The notes beneath the pieces are model-generated. The model was not told the origin of the DNA, made no database searches, and saw only the letters and a list, made by a program, of their open reading frames with translations. From the NCBI GenBank assembly GCA_964591605.1, contig CAZQEN010000218.1:1-12867 (forward strand): a stretch of 12,867 nucleotides of DNA. The letters are read 5' to 3'. Positions 8,064 through 12,867 of this stretch are shown here, piece by piece. Source of the DNA: CAYLLT01 sp964591605 (GTDB lineage: Bacteria; Planctomycetota; Phycisphaerae; UBA1845; PWPN01). Each line of letters begins with the position of its first letter. The first letter of the stretch is position 1. The position numbers and the translations under genes are program-made.

Positions 8064-8258
8064 GGCTATCCTGACTCCTGAATTGCCAGCCTCGATCCGC
8101 CCGGCGCGTGGATGCGCCGGGTGCCGCAATGGACTTGCTCCCCCGCCCCGGGGGAGAATTCCGCATCGACTGTTTGGCTGGTCCGCCGGATGCGCCGGGC
8201 GCTGCTCGATTCGCTGCGCCCTGCGCCCGGCACGTTCATTTATCGCAGGAGTTCCGAC

Positions 8259-10136
8259 GTGCTCAGCAGGGAACCGGTACTGACCGGTAAGACATTTACT
8301 TCCTTGGAGAAGATACCGACCACCATCTGTGACGACGACCATTCGGCGGCCGGACTCGTGGCCGGCATCATCGCCGACACCATCCGCAGCAACAACACCC
8401 GCAAACGCCCGACCGTGCTCGGCCTGGCCACCGGCCACACGCCCATCGGCGCGTATCGTGAGCTCATCCGCCTCCATCGCGACGGTGGCCTCGATTTCTC
8501 GAACGTCATCTCGTTCAACCTCGACGAGTATTACCCCATGCCCGCCGAGAGCATCCAGAGTTACCGGCGCTGGATGCGCGAGAACTTTTTTGATCACGTG
8601 AACATGAGGCCCGAGAACATCCACATTCCCGACGGAACGCTCCCCGAGTCGCAGGTGAAGGCGTATTGCGAGCGCTACGAGGCCCAGATTGCCCAGGCCG
8701 GCGGCATCGACATCCAGATTCTGGGCATCGGCCGCACCGGCCACATCGGCTTCAACGAGCCCGGCTCATCCCGCGAGTCGCTGACCCGCATGATCACGCT
8801 CGACCCCGTGACGCGCCGCGACGCGGCGGCCGATTTCTTCGGCGTCGACAACGTCCCGGAGCGCGCCATCACCATGGGGGTCGGCACGATCCTCAAGGCA
8901 CGCCGCGTCATCCTCATGGCCTTCGGCGAGCAGAAGTCGCCCATCATCCGGAAGGCCGTGGAAGGCCCGATCACCGACACCGTCGCCGCCAGCTTCCTGC
9001 AGGACCACCCCAATGCCGAGGTGATTGTCGATCGCGCCGCCGGCGCCGACCTGACGCGGGCGGAGACCCCCTGGCTGCTCGGCGACGTCGAGTGGTCGCC
9101 GGAGCTCACCCATCGCGCGATCATCTGGCTCAGCCTGACCACCGGCAAGAGCCTGCTCAAGCTCGATGACGACGACTACGACACGCACCACATGGCCGGC
9201 CTGCTGCGTCAGGCCGAATGCGCCGACGAGCTCAACCGCCGGGTGTTCCTCAAGCTGTCCAACACCGTCGCCCATTACGGCTCGATGCCCACCGACAAGA
9301 AGGTGCTCTGCTTCAGCCCGCATCCGGACGACGACGTGATCAGCATGGGCGGAACCCTCCGCCGCCTGGTACGGCGCGGCAACGAGGTGCACGTCGCCTA
9401 CATGACCAGCGGGAACATCGCGGTGTTCGACGACTACGCCTACCAGATGCTCGAGTTCTGGGCCGATCTGAACCACGCGGCGGATTTCGACTCCGAGGCG
9501 ACGCTCGCCTACATCCGGAAAGTCCGCGACTTCTTCGCGACCAAGCCGCCCGGCGCGGTCGACATCCCGGAGGTCCAGGAGATCAAGGGCCTCATCCGGC
9601 GCAGCGAGGCCCTGGCCGCGTGCCGTTCGATGGGCATCCCTGCGAAAAACGCCCACTTCCTGGACCTGCCGTTCTACCAGACCGGCCAGGTCCGCAAGCG
9701 CCCCATCGGGCCCGAAGACATCGACATCGTGCAGAAGCTGATTCAGACGATCCAACCCGACTGGATCTTCGTCGCCGGCGAGCTCTCCGACCCGCACGGC
9801 ACGCACCGCCTCTGTGCTGAGGCCGTCTACGGCGCGGTCATGCGGCTCCAGACCAGGCCCGAGGCCCTCTGGCTCTATCGCGGCGCGTGGCAGGAATGGG
9901 AGCCGCACGTCATCGACATGGCCGTCCCCATGTCCCGCAGCGAGCTGCGGGCCAAGATCTTCGGCATCTTCAAACACCAGTCGCAGAAGGACAAGGCCCT
10001 CTTCCCCGGCCCCTACGACGACCGCGAGTTCTGGCAGCGCGCCGAAGCCCGCAACACCGATACCGCCAACACTTACAACCGCCTGGGCCTGCCCGAGCAT
10101 CACGCCATGGAGGCCTTCGTCCGCTACGAACTGTAA
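8259..10136 (+). CDS. nagB: Glucosamine-6-phosphate deaminase-like / PIG-L deacetylase fusion
   Basis: The protein has 625 residues. The N-terminal NagB domain (about 15-300) has FNLDEYYPM with the catalytic Asp at 89, GIGRTGHIGFNEPGS (157-171) and TMGVGTILKARRV. The C-terminal LmbE/PIG-L domain (about 346-625) has the zinc motif SPHPDDD (353-359) and SDPHGTH (510-516). NagB converts glucosamine-6-phosphate to fructose-6-phosphate and ammonia; PIG-L enzymes remove N-acetyl groups from sugars. The fusion could therefore combine deacetylation and deamination of amino sugars, an inference. The same architecture is known in Bacteroidetes. In classical NagB the loop reads VDGHIAFNEP; here R-T replaces V-D, so the ring-opening Asp is Thr160 while His162 and Glu167 remain. 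I chose GTG 8259 because CAGGAG lies seven bases upstream and the family begins about there; ATGs at 8112 and 8190 give unmatched extensions. It is cytoplasmic, with no signal peptide. Confidence 0.9.
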   Translation: MLSREPVLTGKTFTSLEKIPTTICDDDHSAAGLVAGIIADTIRSNNTRKRPTVLGLATGHTPIGAYRELIRLHRDGGLDFSNVISFNLDEYYPMPAESIQSYRRWMRENFFDHVNMRPENIHIPDGTLPESQVKAYCERYEAQIAQAGGIDIQILGIGRTGHIGFNEPGSSRESLTRMITLDPVTRRDAAADFFGVDNVPERAITMGVGTILKARRVILMAFGEQKSPIIRKAVEGPITDTVAASFLQDHPNAEVIVDRAAGADLTRAETPWLLGDVEWSPELTHRAIIWLSLTTGKSLLKLDDDDYDTHHMAGLLRQAECADELNRRVFLKLSNTVAHYGSMPTDKKVLCFSPHPDDDVISMGGTLRRLVRRGNEVHVAYMTSGNIAVFDDYAYQMLEFWADLNHAADFDSEATLAYIRKVRDFFATKPPGAVDIPEVQEIKGLIRRSEALAACRSMGIPAKNAHFLDLPFYQTGQVRKRPIGPEDIDIVQKLIQTIQPDWIFVAGELSDPHGTHRLCAEAVYGAVMRLQTRPEALWLYRGAWQEWEPHVIDMAVPMSRSELRAKIFGIFKHQSQKDKALFPGPYDDREFWQRAEARNTDTANTYNRLGLPEHHAMEAFVRYEL

Positions 10137-10225
10137 CGGCATGGCGGCTGGCGAACGGCGGATGGCGGATCGGGGCATTGGGGATCGGCAGGCGGTGCAG
10201 CTTTCACCACCGCCTCTCTCGCGGC

Positions 10226-10248
10226 GGGTGGCCCACCCAATGGGTGGG
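10226..10248. repeat. Overlapping alternative hairpins between convergent genes
   Basis: gggtgg-c-ccaccc (10226-10238) and cccaccc-aat-gggtggg (10232-10248) share their middle arm, so only one can form at a time. They sit in the 185-bp gap between convergent genes and could slow polymerase. There is no T-tract, so I do not call a terminator. The sequence style matches the GC-rich palindromic repeats elsewhere in the window. Confidence 0.4.
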
Positions 10249-10321
10249 GAACCCGAAGATCAAACATGGGAAACCGTGGACGGCGGGCTCATCCGCTCCC
10301 TGAACCACCTTCCCGTTCCCG

Positions 10322-11293
10322 CTACCCTCCGTCCGCCTGAACGTGATCGAGCAGGCCCATCAGCCGATGCAGCTCAATCGCGATCCGCGGCCCCGCGCTG
10401 AGCCACTCGCTTCCGCCCATCGAAAGCACCCGGCGCCGCTCGATGGCGGTCAGGCCCGGAATCGCCGACCAGCTCGCGTACATCTCGCTGAGCTGCTCCG
10501 GGGAGCGCGGAGAGCCGAACTCCACGATGACATCCGGGTTCAGCTCTGTGAGCTTCTCGAGCGGCAGCTCGCCGAACTTGCCCGCCGGCAGATCCCGGAC
10601 CGGATTCACATAACCCGCCAACTGGAGGAGATTATCCAGAAAGGTTCCCGGCCCTGCCACATAGAGACCGGCGGGCGGCACCGGCATGCTCAGCGCCAGG
10701 AGCACCCGTCGATCCGGGTGGGGCCGCGCGGCGCGTTTCAGGCAATCCAGGTCCGTCCAGATCGCGCCGATCAGGGCGCTGGCCGTCCGCGGCCGACCGG
10801 TGACCGCCCCCACGCGGGCGATGGCCGAATACACTTCTTCAAGCGTTTCATGCACCACCGTCTCATACGGAACCCGGATGGCCTGCAGCTTGCGGATCAC
10901 CTCCTGGCTGTTCTCCGTGACGAGCACCAGGTCGGGCCGCAGGGCCTTGATCTTCTCGTAATTCGCGTCCGTCAGTGCGCCGACGATCGGAACGGATTCG
11001 AGCCCCGGCGGATAGACGCAGTACTGCGTCCGGCCGATCAGGCGGTCGCGCAGACCGAGAGCACAGAGGATCTCGGTGTTGCTGGGGGCCAGTGAAATGA
11101 TCCGCTGCGGCCCGGCGAGTGCCTCGCCGGGGGCAATCCAGGGTTGCTTTACGTAATCGACCGGTCCGTCGGCGATGCGCACTGGCGGGACCGCCCCTCG
11201 CGGGCGCCGCTGCCAGGCACTGTGCACGCGCAGGGCCAGGGCGAGCACGATCACACCCCCGATGACTGCAAAATAGAGATGCCTCCGACGCAT
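10322..11293 (-). CDS. BtuF-like periplasmic substrate-binding protein (helical-backbone type)
   Basis: The protein has 323 residues. An N-terminal basic and hydrophobic segment (RRRHLYFAVIGGVIVLALAL, 2-21) acts as signal or membrane anchor; no lipobox cysteine follows. The helical-backbone metal-receptor fold (about 64-315) starts with RIISLAPSNTEILCALGL, then RLIGRTQYCVYPPGLESVPIVG and KIKALRPDLVLVTENSQE. These are typical of cobalamin and iron-siderophore binding proteins such as BtuF. Ligand specificity cannot be read from sequence. The gene starts 17 bp after the thiamine-binding-type gene stop and is probably co-transcribed. No permease or ATPase follows; the next gene is convergent. 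ATG 11293 is chosen because it opens the signal segment, although only a weak Shine-Dalgarno precedes it. The open frame upstream to 11449 overlaps the neighbour and is not credible. Confidence 0.85.
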   Translation of the reverse strand: MRRRHLYFAVIGGVIVLALALRVHSAWQRRPRGAVPPVRIADGPVDYVKQPWIAPGEALAGPQRIISLAPSNTEILCALGLRDRLIGRTQYCVYPPGLESVPIVGALTDANYEKIKALRPDLVLVTENSQEVIRKLQAIRVPYETVVHETLEEVYSAIARVGAVTGRPRTASALIGAIWTDLDCLKRAARPHPDRRVLLALSMPVPPAGLYVAGPGTFLDNLLQLAGYVNPVRDLPAGKFGELPLEKLTELNPDVIVEFGSPRSPEQLSEMYASWSAIPGLTAIERRRVLSMGGSEWLSAGPRIAIELHRLMGLLDHVQADGG

Positions 11294-11310
11294 GGTGCCC
11301 GCGGTCCGTC

Positions 11311-11622
11311 CTACTGCCGGAGCGTCCGGCCCAGCCGCTTTTCGACGCTCGCCACCTTGCCCGTGAGCCGCTCGGTCGCCCCCCGCCGCCAGTCGAACTT
11401 GACCACGCAGGTCACCCGGTCGCAGTCCTGGGCCATCGCGTCCAGACACTGCCGGACGACCCCCATGACCTCGTCGAATTCACCCTCCAGAACGGTTCCC
11501 ATCGGGTTCAATCGGTACGGCACTCCGCTTCGGTCGATGATATCGAGACTCCTGGCCACGTATGGACCGACCGATTCCCCTTTGCCCAGCGGCGACATTG
11601 AGAACTCCAGCAACATGGCCAT
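11311..11622 (-). CDS. MTH1187/YkoF-family thiamine-binding protein (DUF77)
   Basis: The protein has 103 residues, the family's usual length. It is nearly all family core: LLEFSMSPLGKGESVGPYVARSLDII, GVPYRLNPMGTVLEGEFDEVM, DCDRVTCVVKFDWRRG and a C-terminal KVASVEKRLGR helix. Members form small ferredoxin-like-fold oligomers, and several bind thiamine; they are thought to buffer or deliver the vitamin or its precursors, not to act as enzymes. AGGAGG six bases before ATG 11622 is a strong ribosome site. It is the first gene of a two-gene unit with the BtuF-like binding protein, which suggests a shared role in vitamin or metal-cofactor uptake. No TPP or cobalamin riboswitch is visible upstream. 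Confidence 0.9.
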   Translation of the reverse strand: MAMLLEFSMSPLGKGESVGPYVARSLDIIDRSGVPYRLNPMGTVLEGEFDEVMGVVRQCLDAMAQDCDRVTCVVKFDWRRGATERLTGKVASVEKRLGRTLRQ

Positions 11623-11893
11623 GACCAGCCTCCTGATTTCGCTGCTTCCATCTTAAGCGGGACGCCGGCTCAATTGAACAAGGCCTGGCCGTCGGCACGC
11701 CACCGGACATCGGCGCTGGCCATCGGTGCCCCTGAGGAGATTTGAATCCTGGTTGTGTCAACAGCCGATAACCGGAATTTTCGTAAAACTCGCCACTTTT
11801 TGTTTATCAGGGGTCAGTTTCGTGATACAGTGAATTGATTCCCACCAGGGAGCCACAAATAATCGCTCGAAGGGGGAAGAGGGAGAGAGCATC
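11623..11893. other. Divergent intergenic region
   Basis: This 271-bp gap separates the leftward thiamine-binding-type gene from the rightward collagen-like gene. An exact TTGACA lies on the minus strand at 11761-11756, but no good -10 follows at normal spacing. The AT-richer part, about 11776-11836, is the likely promoter zone for the rightward gene, with only weak hexamers. No RNA gene is supported. Confidence 0.4.
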
Positions 11894-12867
11894 GTGAGAG
11901 AGAGAAAACTGATCTATCGGTTACAGGTAGCGGTCACGTCCTGCGTTCTGACCGTTTGCGGGTGCGGTCCTTCCGCCGGTCTCTTCGGTGTGGAGGACTA
12001 CCATCGAGACCTCCTGTTTGGCTTCGGCTCGATCGCGTTGTCGCTGCTCCTGAACAACGCCCAGGATCAGGCCAACGGCGACGGAGACGGCGCCGGCCAG
12101 GACATCCCCGGCATACCCGGCGAACAAGGCCCACAGGGAGAACAAGGCCCCCAGGGCGAGCAGGGCATCCAGGGTGAGCAGGGTATCCAGGGCGAACAGG
12201 GTCCGGCCGGCGCCCAGGGCGAGCAAGGCGTTCCGGGCGCGCAGGGTCCTGCCGGTCCCCAAGGTGAACAGGGTATCCCGGGTGAACAAGGCCCCACTGG
12301 TCCCCAGGGCGAACAGGGTATCCAGGGCGAACAGGGTGAGCCCGGACCGATCGGTCCTCAGGGCCCCCCCGGTCCCGGCCCGACCGGACCGACTTTCGAC
12401 TTCTTCATCGAGCAGTTCTTCGGCGCTAGCGGCACCTCGCCGATCGGCCTGCCTGTCCAGGTGGTCACCATCGCAACGCCTGGCCTCGGCACGCCGGATA
12501 CGCGTTCGGGCGAGAACCGCGCCCTTGCCTTCCGTTTCGTCGTTCCCGAATCGCATGTGGCCGGCGATCCTGTGGTGATCCGGCTCCTGCTGGACCGCAC
12601 CGGACCGTACGATCCGTCCACGTGTTTCGTGTTCCGTCTCGACATGCTCCGGCTGATCTCCGGCAGCGCCCCGGCCGTCTACGGCATCCCCCTGTGGATC
12701 CGTCCTGACTTTGATCCGGCCGCCGCGGCCTCTGGGCCTCTCTTCCTGGCCATCGATCTGCCGATCAATGAGGTGGATGGTCTGGGATTCCCGGACGATC
12801 TGGAGGCCGGACAGGTCCTGGCCGTGGAGTTCAACACGATCCAGCACGACGACGGGCTCTATCAGAT
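11894..12867 (+). CDS. Secreted collagen-like repeat protein, probable lipoprotein (3' end outside window)
   Basis: The first 324 residues are visible and the frame runs off the right edge. GTG 11894 is the best start, with a purine-rich GGGAGA eight bases or so upstream. The N-terminus (RERKLIYRLQVAVTSCVLTVCGCG) is a signal peptide ending in VCGC, an imperfect lipobox. Residues 73-159 are 29 uninterrupted Gly-X-Y triplets, dominated by GEQ and GPQ/GIQ, which should form a collagen-like triple helix. A GPG/PTGPT hinge leads into a C-terminal beta-rich domain of no family I recognise (FFIEQFFGASGTSP, RALAFRFVVPESH, VIRLLLDRTGPYDPS). The glutamate and glutamine-rich triplets fit bacterial collagens, which stabilise without hydroxyproline. 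A surface or matrix structural role is likely. The neighbours give no functional hint. Confidence 0.82.
   Translation, partial: MRERKLIYRLQVAVTSCVLTVCGCGPSAGLFGVEDYHRDLLFGFGSIALSLLLNNAQDQANGDGDGAGQDIPGIPGEQGPQGEQGPQGEQGIQGEQGIQGEQGPAGAQGEQGVPGAQGPAGPQGEQGIPGEQGPTGPQGEQGIQGEQGEPGPIGPQGPPGPGPTGPTFDFFIEQFFGASGTSPIGLPVQVVTIATPGLGTPDTRSGENRALAFRFVVPESHVAGDPVVIRLLLDRTGPYDPSTCFVFRLDMLRLISGSAPAVYGIPLWIRPDFDPAAAASGPLFLAIDLPINEVDGLGFPDDLEAGQVLAVEFNTIQHDDGLYQ
12110..12370 (+). repeat. Gly-X-Y coding repeat
   Basis: This stretch has 29 nine-base triplet units. An 18-base supra-unit encoding GIQGEQ or GPQGEQ recurs many times, with synonymous variation between units (GAA/GAG, CAA/CAG, GGC/GGT). The repeat is old enough to have drifted at silent sites while the protein was kept. 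Confidence 0.85.

Larger units (their letters stand above)
7708..8258. other. Divergent intergenic region between the PSCyt gene and nagB-like fusion
   Basis: No convincing gene lies here. It contains the MITE-like element (7766-7926), the symmetric -10 palindrome (8050-8063), and two perfect hairpins in the presumed leader of the rightward gene: cccggcgc/gcgccggg (8100-8107 and 8114-8121, 6-base loop) and ctccccc/gggggag (8138-8144 and 8150-8156, 5-base loop). The leaders would be long, about 340 nt leftward and 190 nt rightward, if the central palindrome is the promoter. Confidence 0.6.

Noticed and set aside
8112..8258. N-terminal extension of the NagB/PIG-L fusion to ATG 8112 or 8190
   Set aside because: The extension has no family match and contains hairpin DNA. 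GTG 8259 has CAGGAG at the right distance.
11294..11449. N-terminal extension of the BtuF-like protein
   Set aside because: It would overlap the thiamine-binding-type gene by about 140 bp and bury the signal segment at residue 53.
11623..11640. Cobalamin-box resemblance before the thiamine-binding-type gene
   Set aside because: The match (ATCAGGAGGCTGG) is explained by the ribosome site, and no other part of a cobalamin riboswitch is present.
11725..11760. TPP-riboswitch-like or tRNA T-arm-like words (gtgcccctgagg, gatttgaatcc)
   Set aside because: The other conserved TPP elements are absent and the segment faces the collagen gene. No acceptor stem, anticodon arm or five-pair T-stem can be drawn.
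11921..12847. A 308-codon minus-strand frame opposite the collagen-like gene
   Set aside because: It is the reverse reading of the Gly-X-Y repeat and yields low-complexity LFALDTL-type sequence. The plus strand has a signal peptide and perfect triplets.

Overview
The window is GC-rich bacterial DNA, most likely from a member of the Planctomycetota. The best evidence is the adjacent pair of a cytochrome-type PSCyt1/DUF1549/DUF1553 protein and a DUF1501 protein, a pairing expanded in that phylum. Two twin-arginine-exported proteins, a NagB/PIG-L fusion and a collagen-like probable lipoprotein fit the same group. The lineage is inferred from gene content only.

Positions 1-7707 read leftward. 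In transcription order they hold the DUF1549/DUF1553 cytochrome-like protein (7707-3778), a GxxExxY PD-(D/E)XK-type protein inside a cassette with 30-bp terminal inverted repeats (3772-3323), the DUF1501 protein (3258-1771), a ribbon-helix-helix/MazF toxin-antitoxin pair with its own promoter-operator (1696-1110), and a Tat-exported sugar-isomerase-like protein that runs off the left edge (894-1). The PSCyt/DUF1501 pair probably acts together in the cell envelope; its substrate is unknown.

The divergent region 7708-8258 holds a 161-bp non-coding MITE-like element (7766-7926) with imperfect terminal inverted repeats and a 9-bp flanking direct repeat. It also holds a perfectly symmetric -10-like palindrome (8050-8063) that could fire in both directions. 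Rightward from it lies a glucosamine-6-phosphate deaminase-like/PIG-L deacetylase fusion (8259-10136), in which a catalytic Asp of classical NagB is replaced by Thr.

Convergent to the fusion is a two-gene leftward unit: an MTH1187/YkoF-type thiamine-binding protein (11622-11311), then a BtuF-like membrane-anchored substrate-binding protein (11293-10322). At the right edge a rightward gene encodes a secreted, probably lipid-anchored protein with 29 uninterrupted Gly-X-Y triplets (11894 to beyond 12867).

The unusual theme is repeat and cassette invasion of the PSCyt locus. There is a MITE-like element just upstream, 27-nt-period palindromic repeats inserted in frame inside the DUF1553 gene, a terminal-repeat cassette carrying a nuclease-fold gene between the two partner genes, and a toxin-antitoxin pair just downstream. 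I do not see a clearly new defence or biosynthetic system. The repeat biology is the most original part.
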